A stretch of DNA of 64,000 nt from Torreya grandis (GCA_037957365.1 JARHVA010006304.1:522501-586500), one strand, 5' to 3'. Counted from the stretch's first letter, positions 12,152-25,018 are shown. Translations and numbers: made by a program. The notes: generated by a model from the sequence alone, not told the origin.

Positions 12152-14436
12152 TTGTTGGACATTTTATTCAATGAACTCTTTGGATATTATGTTTCCCTTG
12201 ATTCAAAGGATTTTTTGATTGTAATTTTTGTTTGTGGTTTATGTTCAGAGCCTTTGGTTCACAAAAAATATCCTACAATGTGTGAAGTATCATATCATTT
12301 CCTAAACCTGCATATCAAGGTCAACATGTTACATGCAAATCCAAAATCAAAAGAAAAATGGTCCAAAAGAAAGCAATGAAGTTTCAATGGAAATCAAAGG
12401 TTGATTTGTAAAATAATCAAGGCCACAAAAAAATTCAAGAGGCCACATGAGTATTTATGATCATTCCAAAATGAATGACCTGTCCAAGTGGAAGTTAAGT
12501 TTGAAAAAAAATTCAAAACTTGAGCTTTTAAGAAGAAGAGAGCCACGCTATTAATATAATCCATTTGGAGTATCAAATGATGAATCCAATTTTTTAAAAA
12601 GGGTAAAATAATGCACTTAAACATTATAAATTTTGTTAGTAACCCTAAAAAGTCAAAAAGGTAAAATAAGATAAGTCTTGCATTTCTAATGTTTTGGCTT
12701 GTTTCAAACACCTCCATGGAAGAAAAATGTTGTAGGGTTATGAGGCCAAAGTGGGCCATTCCAAGAATATTTTAAAAATGGCCATGGATCCCTATTTACT
12801 TTTACCAAAGTTGGAGTATTCCAATGCAAACATGACAAAGCAAGGGGTGTTATTTGGCATGCACAAGAAGAAGGGTAATTATCTAAAAGTTTCAAACTAT
12901 GAAAATGATTAATTGAAGGCATGTCCAAGAAGTTACACATGAAGACAAAGAGTTTGTTTTAATCCCAAGGGAATATCCTCCCAAAATCCCAAGTACATTG
13001 AATTTTTATCCAAGAGGATCAAGGGTTTGTTTTCAAATCTTCATCATGATAAGGATAGGCAGTTACCAAAATGATTTTCTTACAAGGCATGAGCTTCTAT
13101 GCATGATAAATGGCATCTTCTAGTTGAATCATATTCCCAAAATATTATGGTTGAAAGAGTTGTATAAAATTGTCCTCTTTTTAGAGGTTGATGTTGGTTG
13201 TTATTCTTTCTAGGTCTTAGGCTCTTTCAAATTTTGGGATCCTTGTTGTGTGTATGTCTTGTCTCTCTTACTAAGGTGGCTGCAATTGTATAGCCATTAG
13301 CAAGCTTTGATAGCATTGTATATCTTTCCCTTGTCTAAGATCAAAATCACCATGCATTTCCCCATGGTATCATTCTAAAACACATGATGTATGTAAGATT
13401 TGTTTTCAATTTAATATAAAATAGCTATGGTTTTGACTCTTTCTTATTAATGAAATGCAATAATATCTATTACATGCTCTGTTGATTGGATCCCTAGTTT
13501 AATGCTTATTAATGGTTGTGATTTTGGCTTATATCTAGGTTATAAACCCCTTTTTTCATTATGATTTGGAAATTTATTATTGATAACCTCTTAAGGGCAC
13601 CCTAGGTTTATGGATTTGATAGGAGAAAGTGTTTGAATCTCTATTTGTAGTGTATGCTTTAGGGTTTCAAATATTATTTGAATACTTGCATTGTATTGGC
13701 ACTAATAGATGTAAACTATTCTTGGTTGTTTCCATAGCTTATATTTTAGTCTTTTTCATCTTTACAAATGAATGATGTCATTCTTGTTAAAGGAGATCTT
13801 ATTGTTTGAAAAACCACACCAACACACCATTATTTTATAGCTTCTTAACTCATCTTACCCTATTGTACCTTGTAAATAATACACCTTGTTGCATATTTTA
13901 AGTTTTATTTGCCTATAGATCCATAAATGTTGCCTATATAAAATGTGTCTATATTTTGTGCTTTGAAGCCCAGTATTGTAATCTCCCATTTGGCCCTGAG
14001 TTGTTGAAAATTTCTTTAAAGTGAAGGTTGAAATCATATTTACATCTATCTTTAGTAGCTTGTGTCTAACTTAGAGCATTTATTCATTCCATATGACAAC
14101 CTTTCCAAGGTGGAGTGTGCAAACTTGGTTATGCCCTGATTAGATTTAGATTTGTTTATGTGTCAATAATCTCCATGAAGATTGAATTGTAGTATCCCTC
14201 TGTATGAGCAAGCTACCCTGTAGGTCTTTTAACCTTGGTTTAGGTAAAGCCAGAAATAGTAGGGAGCTAACCATACCCTCTATCAATGTCTTCCAATCAT
14301 TATCTACAATCAGTCCATCCTGATGTTAAACCCTTCCCTAGATATAATGACATATTTATGGGTTTTTCATCTTTGTTTATCATTTTCTCAAAATTTGAAA
14401 GGTTGATTGTAAGAGGTGTACAACTTAGAACCAACA
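12152..14436 (+). repeat. Element A 5' LTR, second segment
   Basis: Resumes the match to the right LTR (right copy 21764-24042) and runs to the internal edge near ACCAACA at 14436, just before the PBS. Combined with 7167-7714 it gives about 2.8 kb, equal to the right LTR. Open frames on either strand here are shadows and have no homologous frame in the partner LTR. Confidence 0.85.
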
Positions 14437-14441
14437 CACTA

Positions 14442-14460
14442 TTGGCACCATTATTAGGGA
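14442..14460 (+). promoter_or_regulatory. Primer binding site of element A (diverged)
   Basis: TTGGCACCATTATTAGGGA directly follows the 5' LTR. It is a decayed form of the TTGGCGCCGTTGCCGGGGA text found after the 5' LTR in Tat/Athila-type plant gypsy elements. A second, similar sequence occurs at 14668-14686. Confidence 0.65.
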
Positions 14461-15109
14461 GAAGATCCTAACCAGTTTTTTTGTCTAGGACTCTACAGAG
14501 GGATGTATAAGTCCAGGTTATCAAGTTCTCTACCTCAGAATATTTTATGCTTTAACCTTAGCTGCATATTTTCAGACAACGTTTGTTTATGTTATCTCAT
14601 GTGTTTGAAATTTGGGGTTATTTAAGTGTGGTTTACTACTTTGGGCCATTAACTACGTAACACTTTATTGGCACTTTTACTAGGGACCTGAAAGATATGG
14701 TAAATTGACATATGTTTATCTCTTGAAAAGAGCTATAATTTGTTCATGTCTTATGGTGTTTTCTCCCTTTGAACATGAATCTGATATTTTTAATATCTTT
14801 ATTTTCATATCTCATCACTAATTTCATAAAAATGTAATTTTAGTATGTATCACAACAAGTTTGTTAACTTTTCTATTCTAGAATTTTTCTTCTAGTGGCA
14901 ACTCTAACATTGTATCTAGTTTCAAGGAAGATTAGTGCCCATTTTTAAATTTTTTAAGTTTTAAGTGTTCTTTTTCTTATAACTATAGAAGGACTAAGAT
15001 TGAAATTCAAAGTTGACTTGTTAAAGAAACTTGTCTCACCCTTAAGTGTTCATCAAAGAAAGAGACAAGTTTGGAGGCCAATTGAAGGATAAAGTTTAAT
15101 TGCAAAAGA
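14461..15109 (+). other. Leader of element A
   Basis: Non-coding stretch between PBS and gag. It holds the second PBS-like sequence at 14668-14686 and otherwise AT-rich DNA without convincing structure. Confidence 0.5.
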
Positions 15110-17190
15110 GTGTTTGGACTGTCAATATTATGGTACACCTAAACTTTTATTTGTTGAACTTCCTATTATTTAAGATTATCATAGTTATTATGATAATTTA
15201 TAACCTTATAGTCCTATTTACTATTCACCACCTTCTCAACCAACTGAATCTCCTTCTATGTTTGATCCCCCTAAGCCTACTTCACTCACCCCCCACAACC
15301 CTTTATCATCTAATCTTGAGCCCACCATTGAACCAATCATGAAACATAGGGATAAATATGAGAATGAACATATTACATTAAATATTCCCATATTGAGACC
15401 AATTAATTTTTATGAAATCAAAGGTTATCCTAATGAAGTCCTGAATAAAGTAAGGAACTACCTTCCTAAGTTTCAAGGGAACAATACAGTGACTGATGAT
15501 CAACATTTGAGGGATTTTCACATTATCATTGAGGATTATGAGGTTGAGCATGAGGATACTTTCATGAATATTTTTGTGCACATGCTGGAATAATATGCTC
15601 ATGAGTGGTTCAATTCCCTTCCTTGTGGATGCATCAATTCATAGGAAGAAATTAAAAATGTTTTCAAATTCTAGTATGCTGATAGGATTAATCCTAAGTT
15701 TCTCTTGCTAGAATTTAAAAACATAAAAATTAACCCTAATTAGTGTGTATAGGATTTTAATACAAGGATAAAAAATACTATGATGAGGCTACCTAAAAAT
15801 ATTAGGCCTAATGATATAGCTTGCCTAATTAAATATTATGATGCCTTTTATAAGAAAATAACATACTACTTGAGGGATAAGGCTCCTACAAACTTGAGAT
15901 TGGAATTCAACATTGACATCCAAATTGAAAACAACATAAAGGTTATGGTTAAACCTTTCAACAAGTGGAATGATGTGAATTTATTCAATCCTTTAAAAAC
16001 TTAGTCCACTAAGGCAGCCAACCTTGAGGAAACTATGAAAACTTTGGCCTCTGTTGTCAAAGAAATGTCTTACAAGATGCCTAGAGCTAAGAAAGGGATG
16101 CCTCATGGGTCTACAAGTTAGGAGAGAAATCATAATATAAATCAAGAATAAGGTAGACCCCCTTTCCACATTAGATATAATGATAGAGGAAAGATATTTT
16201 CCTAGAATGATAGAAATTAGAATAGAGGAGTTGAAAAAGAAGTGTATGATCTGTTAAACACCAAAGTGAATGTTATAAATTATGACATTGACATTGATAT
16301 TTATTGGTGTGATAAATGTTTCCTTCCTCATGTTCCATATGATACTACTGAATGAGTTGATGAATATGTACAAGATCTTGAGTCTACATCTGAAGATGAT
16401 GAGATGTTGTTGATTGATTGCCAAGCCTCTGTAAGTAAAATGTTTGCCTCCATAGAATTACTATGTGCTATTATTGTTGATCATTTTTGGAGTGCAATAC
16501 AAAAGGTATGTGTCCCAACTCTCAAGGTTTTTTGTGATGTTAATATGACATAGGCATATGAATTTCCCACTTATGATTTTAAATTTTTATAATCAATGAT
16601 GTTTAATAATTATGATGGGGGGATTCCTTAAGTTGAGGAGAGGTAACTATTAATTAATGTAGTAGTTTCCCAAGATAAAGAGTATAGCCTGAGAAATAGG
16701 TAAAAAGGTATCATTCCTCAAGAGTCTACCTCTAAAAAACTAAGGGTAGGGAATAAAAATAAGGAATTTAATAAAACTACAATAGTCCTTAATCCTTCCA
16801 AGCTAGCCCCTATTTCCCAAGTTGTTAAACAAAGATGTGTTATAGTCAAGAATAGAGTACCCTTGTTATCTAGTATTCTTAAGGGTGTGAGTGATGTTAG
16901 AATAAATCCACCCTTTAAAATTGCTTCTAAACAAGCTAATCCATCCCAAGTTGTTTCACCTATGAATTTGAATGATTATATTCTAGATAAAAGTGGTGTC
17001 ACCCTTCCTAAAAATACTCCCCTTCCTTAGTACAGTGTGTGTGATATGGCCTATGTTTTGAGTCAACTAAAAATAACCATACCACTTATTGAGTTATTGC
17101 AAATACATGAACATAGGAAGAGGGAACTTGAGAATTTGGAATTTGGTGAGAACACAGTTGATAATGAGATTAATTCACCCTAAACACCCC
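15110..17190 (+). pseudogene. gag: Gag remnant of element A (Tat-like)
   Basis: The frame that is open at 15258-15593 and 15780-16004 continues, with isolated stops, through the whole region. The capsid-like core contains LPKFQGNN, EHEDTFMNIFVHMLE and a WFNSLP motif, the hallmark block of plant gypsy gag (LPKF.G...EHED..M..F..SL...WF..LP). Further on there is a Cys pair in DIYWCDKCFLPHVPYD and the LKITIPLIELLQIHEHRK stretch that normally precedes protease in Tat-like elements. The protein was probably about 650-700 residues. It is now dead through scattered stops. Confidence 0.85.
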
Positions 17191-17785
17191 CAGATGATGA
17201 TGAGAGGTTATTAAACCAGCCTTGGAGGTTTATTTGGGGACTACTTTAGTAGGAAGTCAGTTGAATGTAGATTAATTTTACACAACCCTATTGATCAATG
17301 CCCTAATCATTTACAATTGTATGTTTAATTCCAAATCCTCTTGTAATGTGATGCCCCTGGGTGTCCTTAATGAGCTCAAAATGAAAATTACATCAACCTT
17401 TGGTAAGTGTTATGCCATGGATTCATGAGAGGTTCCAATTTTTGGATAAGTTAAAGGGTTGGTAGTGTAGTTGGCAGTTCATCCAGGTAAATTCTTGAAT
17501 ATGGATGTGGTATTTTTAGATTACCCACCTAAGTGGGGGATGTTGATGTCATTAAAATGGTTTTTTAGCATGGGTGGAAGTGTGTGGATGGACATGTCCT
17601 ACACCACCATTCCTTTAGAGGGTAAGATGGTCAAATTTCATAAAGATATGAAGATGTTACATGTACTTAAAGGTCTAAAAAGAGATATAAATGAGGTTTT
17701 TTACATGCATGTGAAGTTGGGTAGATTCATTAAGATTGTATATTTTATTGAACAACCAGCTATTCTTGATGTTAGGATTGCTAAT
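17190..17785 (+). pseudogene. pol: Aspartic protease region of element A
   Basis: The text SSCNVMPLGVLNELKMK is the usual G/SASCNVMPL block that follows the catalytic Asp. Later parts FLDYPPKWGMLMSLKW and YTTIPLEGKMVKF are the conserved downstream stretch of Tat-type protease regions. The open frame at 17471-17884 covers the second half and runs directly into the RNase H-like domain. The catalytic D-S/T-G itself is not readable. Confidence 0.8.
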
Positions 17786-18290
17786 AAAAGTATTGTTTGG
17801 AAAATGTCTTTTGAAAAGTCTTCCTCCAATCTTGGAAATGGAGATGGGGTTGTCTTATATGACTCAAGTGGGAAATATTTTTAGTTTTCTTTCAATTTTT
17901 CCTTTTATTGCATGAAAAATACTATTGATTATGAGGCACTCATACTTGGTTTAATAATTGCCTATGAACATGGAATCACAATCTTAATTGTAAAGGGTGA
18001 TTTGGAGCTACTGGTTAAGCAGGTTAGAAATGTGTATGCACCAAAAATAAATGGTTGAAATATTACATGAATGTTGTATGGGATTTGTTATAGTTATTTG
18101 GTGCATCTAATATTTTCTATCATGATATAAGTTTAAACAAAGAATTTCACAGACTTGCAGGGTTAGGTGCTTGGTCTGAAATTGAAAGTATGAACCCACA
18201 CTATCAGTATCAAGTGGAGGTGCTTATTAGGCCTTCAATCCCAAAAAATATTCATCATTATCAATTGTTTGATGATGATGATCATATCAA
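17785..18290 (+). pseudogene. RNase H-like domain upstream of RT (element A)
   Basis: Reads WKMSFEKSSSNLGNGDGVVL, then YEALILGLIIAYEHGI and LIVKGDLELLVKQVRNVY. This is the pattern of the second, archaeal-type RNase H known from plant Tat elements (WxxxFDGSS...G.G.GVV...EY.ALI.GL..A...G...L.V.GDS.L...Q). The first catalytic Asp is replaced by Glu-Lys, while the Glu of the ALI.GL helix and the Asp of GD.EL remain. It sits between protease and RT, whereas a separate classical gypsy RNase H follows RT at 19560-20000. Confidence 0.8.
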
Positions 18291-18479
18291 AAATGCTTCT
18301 AAATTGTGAAGCTAAGTTTCAAGATTAGATTGTAGACTTGGAAAACATGGTTCATACCTGTGATGGGAAAGAAACCTTATTTAGAAAGGATATAATTTAG
18401 TTGAAGACACTCTCCCTAGGGGATTGGTGAGTTTAAAAGCATCTTTTTATGGAGCATATATAATGACTCATTTATCTCA

Positions 18480-19420
18480 AAAGATATAACTAAGTATAAT
18501 TTGGGTTCTCATGAGAATTCAAGGAAAGTCTATCTAGGTACTCACCTAAGTGCAGTAGAAAATCAAACTTACATGCAGCTACTAAAGGGTACCAAGATTG
18601 CTTGGCTTGGTCTTATTCCAAGTTGAAATCATATAGAGAGGATTTGTTTCAGCATGTTATCCCATTGTAGCCTGATAGCAAGCCTTTTAGGAAGAAGCAA
18701 ATACCTATTAACCCCATCTTGGCCACCAAGATGTGGGATGAGTTAAAGAAGCTAACGGATGGTGGAATTATTCATCCCATCAGGTATTCATCATGCATTT
18801 AAAAAATAGTCCTTGTGAGAAATAAAAATGGTGACATCCACTTGTGTGTGTATTTTCATAATTTGAATAAATCTTCTTTGAAGGATAATTACAATTTTCC
18901 TAATATGGATAACATGTTGCAAAGTGTTATTAGATCAGAAATGTTGTCCATGTTAGATGGTTTCTCAAGGTATAACCAAGTTGTGATGAAATAATCTAAG
19001 AGACCCAAGACCGTATTTGCAACACCTTGGGCCACATATGTTTCTATGAGGATGTCTTTCAGGTTAATAAATGTTAGTGTAACATTTCAAAGAGATATGG
19101 ATGTTGCCTTTGTAAGGGTAATTAACAAGTTATTATATGTGTATCAAGATGGCATTACTGTGGACTTCAAAAATAGAAAATAAAATTTGGAGCATCTAGA
19201 TAAAGTGTTCATTAAATGTAGGGAGTTTGGAATTTCACTTAATCCTAAGAAGTGTCACTTTGGAATACAAAAGGACAAGTTTCTAGGACATATAGTGTCT
19301 AAGGATGGTGTCATGATTAACCTTGAGCGAGTAGAATCCATTGACAAAGTGCCTATCCCATAGTACAAGAAGGGAATTCAGTCTTTCTTAGGACAAATTA
19401 ACTTTGTAATGTAGTTTGTG
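18480..19420 (+). pseudogene. pol: Reverse transcriptase remnant of element A
   Basis: A pre-RT linker (SKLKSYREDLFQHVIPL) leads into KLTDGGIIHPIRYS, VLVRNKNGDIHLCVYFHNLN and MLDGFSRYNQV, the standard gypsy RT blocks. The active site is damaged: YVYQDGITVDF replaces Y.DD. CHFGIQKDKFLGHIVSKDG and IQSFLGQINFV mark the C-terminal part. At least five stops are present. Confidence 0.92.
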
Positions 19421-19559
19421 TCTAAATTTATAGAGATCACTTTGCCTCTTACTTTCATGATAAAGAAAGACCAAACCATTAAGTGAGAGGAAAAGACCAT
19501 ACAAGCATTCAATGACATCAAAGGAGACTTGAAGTTTCCCCATGGCTTGGCTAGACCTG

Positions 19560-20010
19560 ATTACATTAAAGAATTTTAGATATTCTCTTTTGCATCACAT
19601 AATATCATAGTTGTTCCTTGTTGCAAAACACTGGTGATGATCACGAGTGGCCCATAGATTTATTCAACAAAGCTATGCAATATTTTGAACTAAATTATAC
19701 CATCATGGAAAAACAAGATTTCATTCTCTTAAAGGTTTTTAAGACATTAAGACCTTGTATTTTGAGTTCAAATATTGTTGTATACATCCCACATAGAATG
19801 TTGAAAGGCATCTTGACTCAGATTGAAGCATCAAGCAAGAGATGTAACTAGGTTAACAAGTTTCAATAATATGACAGATATTCAGACCACCAAGTTAATG
19901 AGAGGGATGGGTCTAGCCAAGCTCATGGCTAAGACAAATTTTCAAGTTGTTGAGGTAAACACTATTACTATTAATATTGATGATTCTTTGAATATAATTA
20001 ACATGTCTCT
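19560..20010 (+). pseudogene. pol: Classical gypsy RNase H remnant of element A
   Basis: Shows LLQNTGDDHEWPIDLFNKAM, YFELNYTIMEKQDF and YIPHRMLKGILTQIEAS, the usual RNase H and tether text after RT in gypsy pol. It is split by frameshifts into the open pieces 19618-19851 and 19823-20014. Confidence 0.85.
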
Positions 20011-20029
20011 ATGATATAAAGACATTATT

Positions 20030-20672
20030 TATTACTTGGAAATTTTGAATTGTCCCCTTGGCTTGGATAAGAACCAAAAAAGAAATCTTAAGCTTGTATC
20101 CTAGAAATATCTCTTGACTAAAATTAGATTGGCATGGAAGAATCTAGATGGGGATCTCCTAAGATACCTTTAGAAGAAAAAATTGTGGGTCCAATTGAAG
20201 AATTCCATAGTGGAGTATGTGGTGGTCACTTTGCACCTAAAGTCATAGCTCATAAAATTTTGAGAGATGGTTATTGGTGGCTGTCACTATTCAAGGATGT
20301 TTCACAAAAATTTATAAAGGGCAAAAAATGGCAATGCTTTTTTAGAAGTTTAAAATCTTATGGTTCTCTTACCTTGTAGCCTATGATGATTGAAGGCCCA
20401 TTTAGACAATGGGGAATGGACTTAATTAGGGAAATCACTAATTCATCAAGCACTAGACATAGATGGATATTTATTGCAACTAATTTCTTCAAAAAATGGG
20501 TTGAAGAGGTCTTTACAAAGAAGGATACACACTAGGTGATTATGGAATTTCTATTAAACCAGATTATTTGTAGATTTGGTGTGTCTATTAAGGTAATTAT
20601 TGATAATGCCAAGAGTTTTAGAGCTAAACCTTTGATGGAATTATGCAAAGATAATGGGATCAAATTTTCCAT
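20030..20672 (+). pseudogene. pol: Integrase remnant of element A, truncated by inversion
   Basis: N-terminal zinc-binding text EFHSGVCGGHFAPKVIAHKI plus the following Cys region at 20185-20340. The core contains GPFRQWGMDLI (first Asp) at about 20396 and GVSIKVIIDNAKSF (second Asp) at about 20578. It stops at DNGIKFS near 20668, before the third catalytic residue. Beyond this point the sequence is integrase C-terminus in the opposite orientation. Confidence 0.9.
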
Positions 20673-21060
20673 GCTTGCCTTTCTCTTTATGCCTGATGTC
20701 CCAGAGTAAAAATAGATCACCTACTTGAAAATTTCTTAGAGAAACCTTTCTATCAAAGATCATTTTAAGTCTTTCCTTGAACTTGAGGTGTCTCTCAGGT
20801 GCTTGTCTTCTAATTTCATCATGCTCAATAATCTAGTTCATTCTACTTATATAGTGGTTGATTTCATCATCTTCCTCTAGCTGTTACATGAACCGATAGG
20901 TTGGAAACTACAAATTCATGTGTAAGACATCTTGAGATCTATAAAAAACCTCAAAAAGTATTTTACCTATATCTCTCTTAAGCATAATCCTATCATCCCA
21001 CAAGGCAATTTCAGCTATTCACCCCACCTTTTCTTGTTTGCTTCCAAAGTTTATCTATCT
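20656..21060 (-). pseudogene. pol: Inverted integrase C-terminal fragment
   Basis: On the minus strand the region reads TLEANKKRWGE near 21050, then with frameshifts LWDDRIMLKRDIGKILFEV, RHLKFKERLKMIFDRKVSL, VGDLFLLWD and KGKHGKFDP at about 20660. This is the part of a Tat-type integrase that should follow the core on the plus strand. Stops are present. It belongs either to element A itself (local inversion) or to a sister copy. Confidence 0.8.
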
Positions 21061-21245
21061 TCATCTATCTGACCTTATTTTTTTGAGTTTCTATGGGTAT
21101 TTGCTATAAAATTTATGAAGTGTTAACTCTGTGGCTCAAGGGATTAACACCTGGTCTTATTTTCTAGGGGATTTTACACACCCACAAGTGGTGTACATCC
21201 CTAGGTGATAGCTAGTGTTAGTTTCCAAACTTCCACTAAGTAATT
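21061..21245. other. Spacer before the 3' LTR of element A
   Basis: No coding text and no clear polypurine tract before the right LTR. The PPT may have been lost with the rearrangement at 20660. Confidence 0.4.
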
Positions 21246-24042
21246 TGTGCCATGTTTCCAAATATTAATGCCTGAATGTCTAATTGTTGCCTCATATCCA
21301 AAAATGTGTAACTAGTTTATGAAACTCCACTTCCGCATTCAAGGTTATAAAAATCTTACTTTTACCTTATAAAAACCCTATGTAATGTTGATTCTAGCTA
21401 ATGCTTAACATTTTCATGTTTTAATGAGATTACAAGGTCTATGATAAAAATCAAGCTAGGAAGATCAAATAATGTTGAGTATGATGTTTTCCATCTTCAA
21501 AAAAAGCTTTAAAGTGGTGGAATTTGTAGCTGGGATGATAGGTTCATGGGAATATACTATGTAAAAACAAGTTGCAAAAAATCACAAGTTTGAATTTTTG
21601 AATTCTTTATCTTTTCAGACATTTTATTCATAATTTTTTCATCGAACATTTTATTTGAAACTTCTGCATCATATTTTTTGGTGGACATTTTGTTTGGAAC
21701 TTTTGGTCAAACATTTTATTTATATTTTATTCTGTCAGACATTTTATTTGAATTTTGTTCATCGGATATTTTGTTTGAATAAATCCTCAGATATTATGTT
21801 TCCCTTACTTCAAAGGATTTGGTCGTTGAAATTTTTGTTTAGGGTTTATGTTCAGAGCCTTTGGTTCACAAAAGTTAGCCTATAATGTGTGAAGTGTCAT
21901 GTCATTTCCCAAGTCCATAGCTCGAGGTTAGCATATTACATGCAAATCCAAAGTCAAAATATAAATGGTCCAAAAGGAAGTAGTGAAGTTTCAAGGTAAA
22001 TTAAAGGTCGATATGGAAAACAAGCAAGGCCATGAAAACATTCAAGTGGCCACATCAATATTTCTACTCATTCCAAAATAAATAACCTGTCTAAGTGGAA
22101 ATTAAGTTTGTAAAAAAATTCAAATCTTGAGATTTTAAGTATAAGGGAGCCATGCTATTAAAATAATCCATGTGGAGGGTCAAATTACAAAGCCAAGTTT
22201 TTAAAAAGGGTAAAACAATACACTTAAGTATTATAAAGTTTGGTGGCAACCCTAAAAAGGCAAAAGGATAAAATAAGGTAAGTCTTGAATTTATAATGTT
22301 TTACCTTATTTCAAATGCCTCCATGAAAGATAAATGTTGTAGGGTTATGAGGCCAAAGTCAACCATTCCAAGTATATTTTCCAAACAACCATGGATTATT
22401 CTTTGCTTTTACCATAGCTAGAGTATTCTAGTATAATCATGACAAAGCAAGGGGTGTTCTTTGGCATGCACAAGGAGAAGGGTAGTTATCCAAAAGTTTC
22501 CAACTATGAAAATGATTAGTTGAAGGTGTGACCACGAGGTTACACATGAAGACAAGGAGTTTGTTTTTCTCCTAAGGGAATATTCTCCCTCAAGCCCAAG
22601 TGCAGTACATTTCCAACCAGGAGGATTAAGGGTTCATTTTCAAATCTTCATCATGACAAGGATAAGTAGTTACCAAAATGATTTTCTTACAAGTCATGAG
22701 CTTCCATGCATGATCAAGGGCATCTTTCAATTGAAGCATATTCCTAGAATATTTTAGGTGAAAGAGTTGTATAAAAAGAGGGTTTGTCCTCTTTTTAGAG
22801 GTTGTTGGTTTTTCTTTCTAGGTCTTAGGCTCTTTCAAATTTTGAGATCCTTATTGTGTTTATGTCTTATCTATCTTTTTAATGTGGTTTCAACTATATA
22901 GAAATTATCAAGCTCTAAGATTATTGTATATGTCTCCCATATCTAAGACCAAACTCACCATACATTTATCCATGGTAGCATTCTAAAACACATGATGTAT
23001 GTAATATTTGTTTTCAACTTAATGGAACATAGTCATGATTTATAATCTTCTATTAATGAAATATAATAATACGTTTTACATGATCTATTGATTGGATATC
23101 TATCTTAATGCTTATTAATGGTTATCATTTTGGGCTTAGATCTAGGTTATAAACCCCTTTTTGTATTATGATTTGTAGATGCATTGTTGATAACCTCTTA
23201 AGGCACCCTAGGTTTATGTATTTGATAGGATAAAGTGTTTAAATATCTAGTTTTAGTGTATTCTTTAGGGTTTCAAAGATCATTTGAATGCTTGCATTGT
23301 ATTGGCACCAATGGATGCAAATTATTCTTGGTAGTTTCCATAGCCTATATTTCATTATTTTTCATCTTTGAAAATAAATGATGTCATATATGTTGAAGGA
23401 GATCCTATTGTTTGAAAAACCACACCACCACATGACTCTTTTATAACTACTTAACTCATCCTACCTTATTCTACCTTACAAATAATACACCTAGTTGCAT
23501 ATTTTAAATGTTATTTGCCTACAGCTGCATAAATATTGCCTATATAGAGTGTGTATATATTTTGTGCTTTGAATCCCAGATTTACAATCTCCCATTTGTC
23601 CTTGAATTGTTGAAAATTTCTTTAAAGTGAAGGTTGTAATCATATTTACATCTGTCTTTAGTTGTTTGTGTCTAACTTAGAGCATTTGTTCATTCCATGT
23701 GATAACCCTTCCTAGGTGGAGTGTGAAAATGTGGTTATACCCTGGTTAGATTTAGATTTGTTTGTGTGTAAATAATCCCCATGGAGATTTAACTATAGTA
23801 TCTATCCATGTGAGAAAGCTAACCTACATGTCTTCTCACCTTGGTTTAGGTAGAGCCAAAAATAGAAGGGAGCTAACCATACCCTTTATCAGTTTCTTCC
23901 AATCATTATATGTGTTCAGTCCATCCTAATGCTAAACCCTTCCTTGACTATAATGACAAATTCATGGGCTTTTCATTTTTGTTTGCCATTTTCTCAAAAT
24001 TTGCAAGGTTGATTGTAAAAGGTGTACAACTGGGAACCAATA
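21246..24042 (+). repeat. Element A 3' LTR
   Basis: Direct repeat of 7167-7714 plus 12152-14436. Starts TGTGCC and ends near ACCAATA. The two copies differ by many substitutions and small indels, indicating an old insertion. No convincing target-site duplication was found at the outer edges. Confidence 0.85.
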
Positions 24043-24190
24043 GGAGGAATCTATCCTATATCCACTTCACAATAATAAAAGTAGTTAACTAAAACAATAT
24101 AGAATCCATATTATACTACTATAATGAACTAAATAAATATGATCATAATGTATATAATATATAAGTACAACTAACTATACAGTTAATAAT
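24043..24190. other. AT-rich flank between elements A and B
   Basis: About 150 bp of AT-rich DNA with no gene. The last five bases, ATAAT at 24186-24190, are repeated at 33913-33917 on the far side of composite B. Confidence 0.6.
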
Positions 24191-25018
24191 TGTAGACACC
24201 TAAAATTGGTCACCAATGGTTTCATATCTGACTTTAGACCAATTCTTACTAACCATTGACCATCTAGCCTAAGAATTTCTAAATGTCTCAAATTTGGCCT
24301 ATTAATCAATTAAATTAAACAAATACACCATCATTTAATCAAATATTTCAAAAATGTCAAAAATCCTAAAAATGTTTAATTAGAACTAAAGCCTAATTGA
24401 ATTCATCCATGATAAATTAAATCAATAATCAAAAAGGAAAAATCAAATATCAAGATCATCTTAAAAGCTAATCATTACCTTTTGTGAGTTGTCGCTTTTG
24501 AAAAATATTAAAATAATATCCTATGAATATGCCAAACACACCTTTCAAACTTAACCAAGGTTAATAAACTCAATCAAGGTTAAACTTTAACCCATTCCAA
24601 GTGATGTTTAAGCCTATAAAATCAATCCTAAAACTCTTCATTTAGAGAGCTTGAAACATAGTAGAGTTATAATGTTGGAGTTGATCCATAAAGCAAATGC
24701 ATAGTGTTAAAATGCTAAAATCAAGTCCAGACATGTCCAACATGGTGCCAAGAGGAGATGGAAATATCCAATCCCCATTTATTAATACATTTTAAGTAAA
24801 ATCCAAGCAAGCCATATAATAAATCATTTGGAAGCTCTCAAGGAAGGTAGAGATTGTAGTTCTTTGCATTTTAATTAGATTTTAAATTATTGTTTGTTCA
24901 TTAAGATCCCCCTATGATCTAGGATTAGAGATGTTAGTATGTTAGTGTGTTGATTTCATGTTTTTATGGACTAAAACTTGATCTAACCTCCTCTCTTTTT
25001 TAAAATTCCTTGATCACA
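24191..25018 (+). repeat. Element B 5' LTR
   Basis: Starts TGTAGACACC and ends TGATCACA just before a PBS. The homologous LTR recurs forward at 32297 and inverted at 33084-33912. Compared with the other two copies, this one lacks a short piece near 24300. Confidence 0.85.
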
